DNA of 14,202 bases, taken from Clostridiales bacterium. Lineage in GTDB: Bacteria > Bacillota > Clostridia > Saccharofermentanales > UBA5734. The stretch spans positions 1-14,202 of the forward strand of contig DOFA01000132.1 of assembly GCA_003532195.1 (NCBI GenBank), in the 5' to 3' direction. Position 1 is the first letter of the stretch. The number at the start of each line of letters is the position of its first letter. Below the pieces are notes generated by a model that saw only the letters and a program-made list of their open reading frames with translations, was not told where the DNA came from and searched no databases. This document shows positions 1-6,794 of the stretch, one piece after another. The position numbers were made by a program, and so were the translations under genes.

Positions 1-459
1 AAACCGCTGCCTGATGATTTATTCCCGAAGATCGACTTTTTTACGCCCAATGAGACGGAAACCCAGTTCTACACCGGCCTCAATCCGGGCCGGGATCTGC
101 GTAGCGCCCGTCAGGCAGCCGATCTGCTGCTGGCCAAAGGGGTCGCCCATGTCGTCATCACCCTGGGCGGGCGGGGCGCCTTCTATGCTTCCGGGGGGAT
201 TTACAAACTTTATCCGGCCTTCCCGATCACTCCGGTCGACACGACGGCTGCTGGCGATGCCTTCAATGGCGGCCTGGCTGTCATGCTTGCCGAAGGGAAG
301 TCCATTCCCGAAGCGATCCGGTTCGCCAATGCGGCCGGGGCAGTCTGCGCCATGCGTGCCGGCGCGCAGTCAGCGATCGGCAGCCGGCAGGAGATCGAGA
401 TGCTGATCCAGAGCCATCCGGAGGAAAAATACCTCAGGGGAAATGATTGTACCTGTTGA
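1..459 (+). CDS. PfkB/ribokinase-family sugar kinase, 3' end only
   Basis: This is the C-terminal 152 residues of a PfkB-family carbohydrate kinase; the start lies before the window, and the frame is open from base 1 to a TGA at 457-459. Visible family features are PNETE near residue 17 (the sugar and Mg-ATP region), a VITLGGRGAF strand-turn, and DTTAAGDAFNGG, the PfkB signature 2. The Asp of the AAGD segment is the family's catalytic base, and the TTAAGD form also occurs in ribokinase. The enzyme should transfer phosphate from ATP to a hydroxyl of a free sugar in the cytoplasm. It lies 29 bases upstream of a DeoC-type aldolase, so the likely job is to make that aldolase's phosphorylated substrate. 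It is clearly diverged from the second kinase at 5107-6042, so this is not a recent duplication. Substrate unknown. Family assignment is secure. Confidence 0.93.
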   Translation, partial: KPLPDDLFPKIDFFTPNETETQFYTGLNPGRDLRSARQAADLLLAKGVAHVVITLGGRGAFYASGGIYKLYPAFPITPVDTTAAGDAFNGGLAVMLAEGKSIPEAIRFANAAGAVCAMRAGAQSAIGSRQEIEMLIQSHPEEKYLRGNDCTC

Positions 460-488
460 TTCATAATACCGGATGCCAGGAGGGGCAA

Positions 489-1211
489 ATGATGACTGAT
501 CAACACACGGATCTATACAAGCCGGAACTGGGCCGGTACTGCGACCATACCGTGCTCAAAGCCTTCACCACCCGGGAAACCGTCCGGGCTTTCTGCGCAG
601 AGGCCATCCGGTACGGCGCGGCCTCCGTCTGCGTGAATCCGGTTCATGTCGCCTATGTCCGCCAGCTGCTGGCCGGGACGCCGGTCCGGGTCTGCTCGGT
701 GATCGGATTTCCCCTGGGCGCGACGACGCCGGCAGTCAAAGCCTTTGAGGCGGCCGAAGCCGTCCGCAGCGGCGCCGATGAACTGGACATGGTGATCAAT
801 GTCGGCGCTTTGCGCGACGGTAACAGCGATTTGGTTTATGAGGATATCCTGGGCGTTGTCCGGGCAGCGGCCGGCAAAACCGTGAAGGTGATCCTGGAAA
901 CCTGTTACCTCAGCGACCCGGAAAAAGAGGAAGCCTGCCGGCTGGCCCTGAAAGCGGGGGCCGATTTTGTCAAGACATCGACCGGCTTCGGCACGCGCGG
1001 CGCGTCGGTCGAGGATATCCGGCTCATGAAAAGGATCGTCGGCGACCGCATGAAAATCAAAGCCTCCACCGGCATCAACACCCAGGAAGACGCCCTGCGG
1101 ATGATTGCCGCCGGAGCCGTTCGCCTGGGACTGTCGAAAACCGTCCAGGTCGTGGAGGGGGACAGTTCCCTGGAAAGCGCCACGACGCTGACCCAAACGC
1201 CGGTCGGCTAA
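489..1211 (+). CDS. DeoC-type class I aldolase 1, altered phosphate site
   Basis: This is a 240-residue TIM-barrel aldolase of the deoxyribose-phosphate aldolase (DeoC) family. The catalytic set is present: Asp100 in ELDMVIN, Lys133 in VKVILE, the Schiff-base Lys162 in FVKTSTGF and Lys191 in IKAS. Family members split 2-deoxyribose 5-phosphate into glyceraldehyde 3-phosphate and acetaldehyde. Positions that normally hold the phosphate differ here: the usual KA(S/A)GG(I/V)R reads KASTGIN (191-197), and the usual RIGAS(A/S) reads RLGLSK (212-217). The DHTxLKP segment is DHTVLKA. The acceptor or donor may therefore differ from deoxyribose 5-phosphate (inference). ATG codons lie at 489 and 492, behind AGGAGGGG at 478-485; either could be used. 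A longer ATG-started frame at 447 lacks such a site and overlaps the kinase. It is probably co-translated with the kinase upstream and GH36 downstream. Confidence 0.9.
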   Translation: MMTDQHTDLYKPELGRYCDHTVLKAFTTRETVRAFCAEAIRYGAASVCVNPVHVAYVRQLLAGTPVRVCSVIGFPLGATTPAVKAFEAAEAVRSGADELDMVINVGALRDGNSDLVYEDILGVVRAAAGKTVKVILETCYLSDPEKEEACRLALKAGADFVKTSTGFGTRGASVEDIRLMKRIVGDRMKIKASTGINTQEDALRMIAAGAVRLGLSKTVQVVEGDSSLESATTLTQTPVG

Positions 1212-1260
1212 GCGAGCGAGTTATGTTGACACGATTGCGGCAACCGGGAGGAGAACAAAA

Positions 1261-3450
1261 ATGAGTCAGGCCTTTACCGATATCATTCTCGAGAAAAATG
1301 ACGGATACGCCCTTTGCTATCGTAGCGACAAGATGGTTTTTGAAGAGGTATGGACCGGCGGCCGATATGTGACGGCTGGCTGCAACGCCTCCGGATTCGC
1401 ACTGGCCTCCAACCCGCTGTCCCGGCCACCCCGTCTGAATCCGGATGATTTCCCGCTTCCGCAGGCTTTCCAGCTCGAATTGGACGGCTGCTCACTGGGA
1501 TATGAATGGGAATGGCAGGGATTTGCCAAAACCGTCACCGCCCGGGGATTGCAGGGAACCGTCACTTTGGCCAGCAAGCTTTTACCGGTCACGGTCCAAG
1601 TGCACACGTTGCTGGACGGCACGCAGGTCTTCTCCCGCTGGCTGGAAATCACCAACAACACCGGCCGCAATCTCAACCTTTCCCGGCTGGCCATCCTGAG
1701 CGGCGGGCTTCAGTCCCTGGACAGATGGCAAAGCTATCTGCGCGCCGGTGATCCTCTGTACCGGTTGGGATACATGGAACACAGCCACTGGGGCATGGAA
1801 GGCGGCTTTGCCTGGCATGATCTGCCCAGCGCCGGCTATTCCGTCGCCGGACGGTTCCGGCGGGACCGGCATCGCCATCCGATGTTCGCCCTGGAAAACC
1901 TGGCGACCGGTGAATTTTTCATCTGCCAGCTGGGCTGGTCCGGCGGCTATGCGTTTGATTTCGATCTGGACGCCGACTGCGGTGTGGCCGATTCTCACAA
2001 CATCGCCCGGCTGTCCTTCGCGGTCCGCCTTGACGCGCCGGCGCCGATGCGGATCCTCGCGCCGGGCGAAACCCTGGCAACGCCGGAAGTCCATTTTGGC
2101 CTGACTTTCGGCGGTCTCGACGAAGCAGTCAACCAGATGCATGCCCATCTGCGCCGCAGCGTTTTTCTGCCGCCGGCCCGCGGCAAGCATTGCTGGGTGG
2201 AAACCGGCATCGGGCCCGAATTTTACATGCACCGCGAGGCCACCCTGCAAGCGGTCGCCAATGCCGCTGCGATCGGCGCCGAAATATTCTTCATCGATGC
2301 CGGGTGGTACCTGCCGCCGGACCAGGAGGACCAATGGTGGCTCAAGGCCGGCGACTGGCAGTACAATCCGGACCGCTACCCCAACGGCCTGCGCGAGATC
2401 CGCGATGCTGTCAAAGCACAAGGCATGCTCTTCGGGCTCTGGATGGACGCCGAGCGCATCGGCAAGGACAGCCAGGCGTATGCCAGCCACCCCGACTTTC
2501 TCGCGACCGCCTATGACGGACAGGAAAACGGAGCTCAGATCCTTGACCTGGCTAATCCGGCCGCGGCAGCCTGGATGGAAGAGCAAATAGCCCGGGTGAT
2601 CGAGGATAACGGCTGTGATTTTTTCCGGCTGGATTACAATGCCGGCTATCCCAGCTACCTCACCCGAACCTGCCGCGACGGCATCTGGGAAAACGACTTC
2701 CTCCGCTATTATCAAGCGCTGTACGGCATCTACGACCGCCTGCGCCGGCGTTTCCCGGACGTCATCTTCGAAAACTGCGCCGGCGGCGGCGGCCGAACCG
2801 ATGTCGGCCTGACCCGGTACTTCAACCATACCTGGGTGACCGACTGGCAAAAAGCGCCGCGCTCCTTTGCCATTACCAATGGCATGACCCTGGCGCTGCC
2901 GCCGGAACATGTCGACCGCCTGGTCGGAGGTCAAGGTGGCTATCTCACCGGTTCCCTCGAATTCCAGCTGCGGCTGCTGCTGTTTGTCCAGCCGACCCTA
3001 TCGGTCGGCACTCCCTTCGGCGAAGAGACCAATACAAACCAGCTGGAATTCATCCGGCACAGCGTCTCCCTGTACAAGAATTTTATCCGCGCTTTTCTGC
3101 CCGAAGCCAGGGTATACCACCATACGCCCGACATCAGCGAATTGCAGCCCAAAGGATTCGGCATTCTGGAAACCGCGGCTCCGGACGGCTCCCGCGGCAT
3201 GCTCGGCGTATTCCAGCTCGCTGACCCGCAGAATCGTGAAGTGCTGGTCCGGCTGCGCGGCGCCGATATTGCGCGGGATTATGCGGTTACCTTTGACAAC
3301 GCCCGCCGGACTTGCCGGGTCAGCGGCTATGAACTGGCAAACGCCGGTATTCATGTCCGCCTGGATGGAGCGATGACCTCGGAACTTGTCCTTTACGAAG
3401 CCATCAACGAGGCCATCGGCGCAGACGAGGGCGCGGGCTCGTGTCGTTAA
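1261..3450 (+). CDS. GH36-family (melibiase-like) alpha-glycosidase, divergent
   Basis: This 729-residue cytoplasmic protein has no signal peptide and shows the GH36 layout: an N-terminal beta-sandwich (about 1-300), a catalytic barrel (about 310-640) and a C-terminal beta domain. Recognisable elements are FFIDAGWY (343-350), a DWQYNPDRYPNGL segment (365-377), FGLWMDAERIG (391-401), the putative nucleophile Asp458 in RLDYN, CAGGGGR (506-512) and the putative acid/base Asp528 in HTWVTDW. Family members hydrolyse terminal alpha-galactosides or alpha-N-acetylgalactosaminides with retention. Several pocket motifs depart from classical alpha-galactosidases: LDYN instead of WDMN, VTDWQ instead of a SDxTD-type loop, and MDAERIG instead of an FEPE-type loop. 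The exact sugar is therefore open. GGGAGGAG at 1246-1253 sits 7 bases before the ATG. Its place between two kinase-aldolase pairs suggests it frees the monosaccharide those genes consume. Family assignment is firm; specificity is not. Confidence 0.92.
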   Translation: MSQAFTDIILEKNDGYALCYRSDKMVFEEVWTGGRYVTAGCNASGFALASNPLSRPPRLNPDDFPLPQAFQLELDGCSLGYEWEWQGFAKTVTARGLQGTVTLASKLLPVTVQVHTLLDGTQVFSRWLEITNNTGRNLNLSRLAILSGGLQSLDRWQSYLRAGDPLYRLGYMEHSHWGMEGGFAWHDLPSAGYSVAGRFRRDRHRHPMFALENLATGEFFICQLGWSGGYAFDFDLDADCGVADSHNIARLSFAVRLDAPAPMRILAPGETLATPEVHFGLTFGGLDEAVNQMHAHLRRSVFLPPARGKHCWVETGIGPEFYMHREATLQAVANAAAIGAEIFFIDAGWYLPPDQEDQWWLKAGDWQYNPDRYPNGLREIRDAVKAQGMLFGLWMDAERIGKDSQAYASHPDFLATAYDGQENGAQILDLANPAAAAWMEEQIARVIEDNGCDFFRLDYNAGYPSYLTRTCRDGIWENDFLRYYQALYGIYDRLRRRFPDVIFENCAGGGGRTDVGLTRYFNHTWVTDWQKAPRSFAITNGMTLALPPEHVDRLVGGQGGYLTGSLEFQLRLLLFVQPTLSVGTPFGEETNTNQLEFIRHSVSLYKNFIRAFLPEARVYHHTPDISELQPKGFGILETAAPDGSRGMLGVFQLADPQNREVLVRLRGADIARDYAVTFDNARRTCRVSGYELANAGIHVRLDGAMTSELVLYEAINEAIGADEGAGSCR

Positions 3451-3518
3451 CCGGATCGGCGCCTGCCGACGAATGGATTAAAATGCAATATCATCTCAAA
3501 TAAAGGAAGGTATAAAAA

Positions 3519-4592
3519 ATGGATCAGCAGATCAACAACCAGATGAACGCCCTGATCATTGCCGGGCCTGGCGAAGCGAAAATCATCAAGACCGGTAAAC
3601 CGGTTCCGGGTCGGGGGGAAGTGCTCAGCCGCGTCGTCTACTCCGGTATCTGCGGAACGGATCTGGCCATTTACAGCGGCGATTTGAGCTTTGTCCGCGA
3701 CGGCCTGATTAAATATCCGGTGCGGATCGGCCACGAATGGTCAGGAATCGTCGAAGCGGTCGGCGAGGGGGTCAGCCGATTCCAGCCCGGCGACCGGGTC
3801 GTCTCCGATACGGGGGTTACCTGCGGCACCTGCCCGCATTGCCTGGCCGGGGATTACAATCGATGCCCGAATACCCGGGCATTGGGCACCATCGATTGCT
3901 GGGACGGTTCATTCGCCGAGTATATGCTGATGCCCGAGCGGCATATGTTCCAGATCCCCGACTCTGTGGACCTGGATGTCGCCGCCCTGACCGAGCCGTC
4001 GACAATCGCCCTGGCGGCGGTGCAGAAAGCAGCGATCACGGCCGACAGCCGGGTGCTGGTCGTCGGAACCGGCGCGATCGGGCTGGCCGCCGCGGCGCTC
4101 TGCAAATATTACGGCGCCCGCCAGGTGCTGGTCGGCGGCCGGAAAGATATCAAGCTCGATGTCGCCCGCACCGTCGGCGCCGACGAAACGATTAACATGA
4201 CCCGGGAAGACCTCGCTCAATTTGTGAAAGCCCGGACGGACGGGAAAGGTGCCGACGTGGTCATTGAGACGTCAGGAAGCATCGGCGCCCTGGCCCAATG
4301 TGTGCACGCGGCGGCCAGCAAAGCCCGGATCCAGCTGATCAGCTTCTATGAGACCCAGCTGCGGGATTTTGACATCGACACCTTTACCTTGAAGGCCATG
4401 CAGATGACCGGCATTGTCGGCGAATTCGGCTTAACGGATAAGGTCGTCCAGATCATGGCCTCCGGGAAAATCAATTTACGCCCGCTGATCACCCACCGTT
4501 TTGCCTTTGACGATGTCATTGATGTCATTCGGACCGCCCATAACCTGGACGCGACCAAGATCAAAATATTGGTTCAGGTCGGCAAACTGTGA
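3519..4592 (+). CDS. Zinc-dependent MDR alcohol/polyol dehydrogenase
   Basis: This 357-residue medium-chain dehydrogenase/reductase resembles sorbitol, threonine and galactitol-phosphate dehydrogenases. Catalytic zinc ligands are Cys45 in GICGTD and His72-Glu73 in GHEWSG, with Glu159 in TEPSTIAL at the usual fourth position. The structural zinc site is complete: Cys102, 105, 108 and 116. The Rossmann motif is GTGAIGLA (183-190). The end of the second cofactor strand reads VLVGGRKD (203-210). It lacks the acidic residue that usually selects NAD, so NADP use is possible (inference). The reaction should be reversible oxidation of a secondary alcohol on a sugar or polyol. AAGGAAGG at 3503-3510 precedes the ATG by 8 bases. 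It lies between the GH36 glycosidase and the cupin, which suggests oxidation of the released sugar or reduction of a pathway intermediate. Confidence 0.92.
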   Translation: MDQQINNQMNALIIAGPGEAKIIKTGKPVPGRGEVLSRVVYSGICGTDLAIYSGDLSFVRDGLIKYPVRIGHEWSGIVEAVGEGVSRFQPGDRVVSDTGVTCGTCPHCLAGDYNRCPNTRALGTIDCWDGSFAEYMLMPERHMFQIPDSVDLDVAALTEPSTIALAAVQKAAITADSRVLVVGTGAIGLAAAALCKYYGARQVLVGGRKDIKLDVARTVGADETINMTREDLAQFVKARTDGKGADVVIETSGSIGALAQCVHAAASKARIQLISFYETQLRDFDIDTFTLKAMQMTGIVGEFGLTDKVVQIMASGKINLRPLITHRFAFDDVIDVIRTAHNLDATKIKILVQVGKL

Positions 4593-4665
4593 TCGCAGCC
4601 ACAGCAGCCCTGCGTAAAATCAAAATACCCAATAAAATTTCCCAAGCGGAAAATCAGGAGGATTT

Positions 4666-5076
4666 ATGCCAAAAGCAAGAATTATTCGCGACACCCAAGT
4701 CAAGCCCTTTGTCCTGGACGCATCTTATTCGTCAAAAATGATTCTGGATGATATCGTGGCCGGCGCCCAGACCATCCAGATCAACGAGGGCACGTTAAAA
4801 GCTGGATGCAAAACCGGCGGCGGCGTCCATGAGAAGAATGAAATCTACTTTATATTCAGAGGTTCGGCCGTCATTCACCTGGATCAGGAAACTTTTAACA
4901 TTCAGGCCGGCGACACAGTGTTTATCCCCGGCGGTGTCTTCCATTCCCTGGACAATAACAGCCCGACCGAAGATCTCGTGCTTCTGACCTTCTGGGAAAA
5001 CGCCCAGGACAACGAAGTCTACAATCTGCGCGTCAAAGCCTGGGGCAAGTCCTTCAAGACGATCGACGAAGACTGA
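4666..5076 (+). CDS. Small single-domain cupin protein
   Basis: This 136-residue single cupin barrel carries motif 1 around residues 48-66 (GVHEKNEIYFIFRG) and motif 2 around 82-97 (GDTVFIPGGVFHSLDNN). Likely metal ligands are His55, Glu59 and His93. The first histidine of the canonical HxH pair is replaced by Gly53, so the metal site is reduced to three visible ligands. Small cupins in sugar operons act as isomerases, epimerases, lyases or sensors, and this sequence does not separate these options. The pattern does not suggest a secreted or DNA-binding protein. AGGAGG at 4656-4661 sits 4 bases before the ATG. Its position between the dehydrogenase and kinase 2 fits an isomerase, epimerase or mutarotase acting before phosphorylation (inference). 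Fold assignment is strong; function is unknown. Confidence 0.88.
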   Translation: MPKARIIRDTQVKPFVLDASYSSKMILDDIVAGAQTIQINEGTLKAGCKTGGGVHEKNEIYFIFRGSAVIHLDQETFNIQAGDTVFIPGGVFHSLDNNSPTEDLVLLTFWENAQDNEVYNLRVKAWGKSFKTIDED

Positions 5077-5092
5077 CTTACGGTCGTACCAA

Positions 5093-5100
5093 AAGGGGTG
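5093..5100 (+). promoter_or_regulatory. Ribosome binding site that fixes a TTG start for kinase 2
   Basis: The bases AAGGGGTG match the anti-Shine-Dalgarno complement with one change and lie 8 bases (counted from the GGGG) before TTG at 5107. The only longer start, GTG at 5098, lies inside this site, so it cannot use it. This argues for TTG 5107. Confidence 0.6.
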
Positions 5101-5106
5101 AATGAT

Positions 5107-6042
5107 TTGGCAGGGAAAGTTGTCGTTTTTGGCAGCTTTGTGGTCGATCTGACCAGCCGTTCCCGGGGATTGCCGGTACCGGGGCAAACGCTGCTTGGGT
5201 CTTCATTCAAGCTGGGTCCGGGCGGAAAAGGCTCCAATCAGGCCGTCGCCGCCCATCGGGCCGGCGCGGATGTCATTTTTATCACCAAAATCGGCAAAGA
5301 TGTCTTCGGCCGGGTTATTCTGGATTTCTACCGCCAGGAAAAAATGAACACCGATTATATTATCGAGGACGAAGCTCAGACGACCGGAGCGGCGCTAATC
5401 ATGGTCGACGAAATATCCGGCCAGAACATGATCACTGTCACCAGCGGCGCCTGCGGCCGCATCACTCCGGCCGATGTCGCCCGGGCTTCCGCGGTCGTCC
5501 GGGATGCCGATGTGCTTTTGCTGCAGCTGGAAGTCAATATGGACGCCACGGAAGAAATCGCCGCAATCGCCCATGCCTGGGGTAAGAAAATTGTCCTTAA
5601 CACAGCTCCAGCTCAGCCGGTCTCCGACAAGCTGCTATCCTGCGTTTCGATCGTCACCCCCAATGAAACCGAAGCTGAGGTTCTGACCGGGATCGCGGTG
5701 GAAACCGCGGCCGACGCCCGCCGGGCCGCCGAAGTTTTTCTCCGGAAAGGCCTGCAGGGCGTGGTCATTACCTTGGGCGCCAAAGGTGCTTTTGTAACCG
5801 ACGGTCAAAAGTACGAGCTGCTGGACCCGATCAAAATGAAGCAGGTCGTCGACACAACCGGCGCCGGCGACGCTTTCAACGGCGGTTTCGCGATGGCGCT
5901 GGCGGAAGGCCATGATCTGTTTACGGCCGCCAAGTACGGCAATGTCGCCGGAGCACTTTCGGTAACCCAGTATGGAACCGCGCCGGCAATGCCAGTGCGG
6001 GCGGAAATCGACCGGCTGTTCAGCCAAACTTATCTTAAATAA
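5107..6042 (+). CDS. Ribokinase-like PfkB sugar kinase 2
   Basis: This is a complete 311-residue PfkB kinase of the ribokinase/deoxyribokinase type. From the TTG start, the N-terminus reads VVVFGSFVVDL, the first strand typical of ribokinases. Signature 1 is GPGGKGSNQAVAA (about 37-49) and signature 2 is DTTGAGDAFNGG (about 249-260), with catalytic base Asp255. PNETEAEVLTG (about 185-195) is the usual sugar-kinase segment. Ribokinases and deoxyribokinases phosphorylate the 5-hydroxyl of a pentose in the cytoplasm. Pairing with a well-conserved DeoC 26 bases downstream makes a 2-deoxyribose-type substrate the simplest guess, but other sugars cannot be excluded. The start was chosen because a good ribosome binding site precedes TTG 5107, whereas the GTG at 5098 overlaps that site. 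Only about 45% or less of the alignable C-terminus looks shared with kinase 1 by eye, so the two probably use different sugars. Confidence 0.93.
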   Translation: MAGKVVVFGSFVVDLTSRSRGLPVPGQTLLGSSFKLGPGGKGSNQAVAAHRAGADVIFITKIGKDVFGRVILDFYRQEKMNTDYIIEDEAQTTGAALIMVDEISGQNMITVTSGACGRITPADVARASAVVRDADVLLLQLEVNMDATEEIAAIAHAWGKKIVLNTAPAQPVSDKLLSCVSIVTPNETEAEVLTGIAVETAADARRAAEVFLRKGLQGVVITLGAKGAFVTDGQKYELLDPIKMKQVVDTTGAGDAFNGGFAMALAEGHDLFTAAKYGNVAGALSVTQYGTAPAMPVRAEIDRLFSQTYLK

Positions 6043-6068
6043 AAACGCAATTGATGGAGGTATTCCCG

Positions 6069-6728
6069 ATGGATAACCTGGCCCGCATGATCGACCATAC
6101 CGCCCTGAAACCAGACACATCCCCCGAAGCGATCCGGAAACTCTGCGCCGAAGCGCTGCAATACGGATTTGCGTCCGTGTGCGTCAATCCCTGCTATGTC
6201 CAGCTTTGTCACAGCATGCTTCAGGGCAGTCCAGTCAAAGTCTGCACCGTAGTCGGTTTCCCTTTGGGAGCCACAACCACCGAGACCAAAGCCTTTGAAA
6301 CCCGCAACGCCGTAGATAACGGCGCGCAGGAAATCGATATGGTCATCAATATCAGCAGCGCCCGGGAAAATGACGCCGACAGCCTGAAAAAAGATATTGC
6401 CGCGGTAGTCCAGGCTGCCGGCGGAGTGCTGGTCAAGGTCATCCTGGAAACCTGCCTGCTGACCGACAGCCAGAAAGTACTCGCTTGCCAGGCGGCAAAA
6501 GACGCCGGGGCCGACTTCGTCAAAACATCAACCGGATTTTCAATCAGCGGCGCCACGGCCGAAGATGTTGCGCTGATGTGCAAGACCGTCGGCGATATGA
6601 TGGGGGTCAAAGCCGCCGGTGGCATCCGCGATTATGCCACAGCCCTGAAAATGATCGAGGCCGGCGCCTCCAGAATCGGGGCCAGCGCCTCCGTCAAGAT
6701 CATCGGCGAAGCCCAGGGACTGCCGTAA
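6069..6728 (+). CDS. deoC: Deoxyribose-phosphate aldolase (DeoC), aldolase 2
   Basis: This 219-residue protein follows the bacterial DeoC consensus closely from IDHTALKP near the N-terminus. Active-site residues are Asp90 in EIDMVIN, Lys123 in VKVILETCLLTD, Schiff-base Lys152 in FVKTSTGF and Lys181 in KAAGGIR. The phosphate-binding positions are intact (GGIR at 184-187 and RIGASA at 202-207), unlike aldolase 1. The expected reaction is reversible cleavage of 2-deoxy-D-ribose 5-phosphate to glyceraldehyde 3-phosphate and acetaldehyde. GGAGG at 6056-6060 lies 8 bases before ATG 6069. An in-frame TTG at 6051 and ATG at 6054 overlap that site and are unlikely starts. A small departure is the ISSARE stretch after DMVIN, where most family members have a more hydrophobic AAL-type loop. 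It is the last gene of the operon; the 66 bases to the convergent J-domain gene contain no clear terminator. Confidence 0.93.
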   Translation: MDNLARMIDHTALKPDTSPEAIRKLCAEALQYGFASVCVNPCYVQLCHSMLQGSPVKVCTVVGFPLGATTTETKAFETRNAVDNGAQEIDMVINISSARENDADSLKKDIAAVVQAAGGVLVKVILETCLLTDSQKVLACQAAKDAGADFVKTSTGFSISGATAEDVALMCKTVGDMMGVKAAGGIRDYATALKMIEAGASRIGASASVKIIGEAQGLP

Positions 6729-6794
6729 CCGGGCGAACCGTGCTATACCCTTTACCTGATCATACCGTGCCGTAACCGATCGTTCCGCCAGGCT

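Noticed and set aside
513..1196. A 227-codon open frame antisense to aldolase 1
   Set aside because: It is the mirror of a strongly conserved gene and its protein has low-complexity Gly/Asp/Arg composition typical of shadow frames.
1226..1231. Perfect TTGACA upstream of the GH36 gene
   Set aside because: No -10 box is found 16-18 bases downstream; that position is occupied by the ribosome binding site. An internal promoter is not supported.
1582..2934. A 450-codon open frame on the minus strand
   Set aside because: It lies entirely inside the GH36 gene, has no domain I recognise, and is explained by GC-rich third positions of the real gene.
3456..3469. Small hairpin TCGGC-GCCT-GCCGA between GH36 and the dehydrogenase
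   Set aside because: Only five base pairs and no T-run follow, so it is not a terminator; a processing role cannot be shown.
6729..6794. Possible terminator between convergent aldolase 2 and J-domain genes
   Set aside because: Only a long-loop imperfect pairing (GGCGAAC with GTTCCGCC) and a direct ACCGTGC repeat are present, without a T-run.
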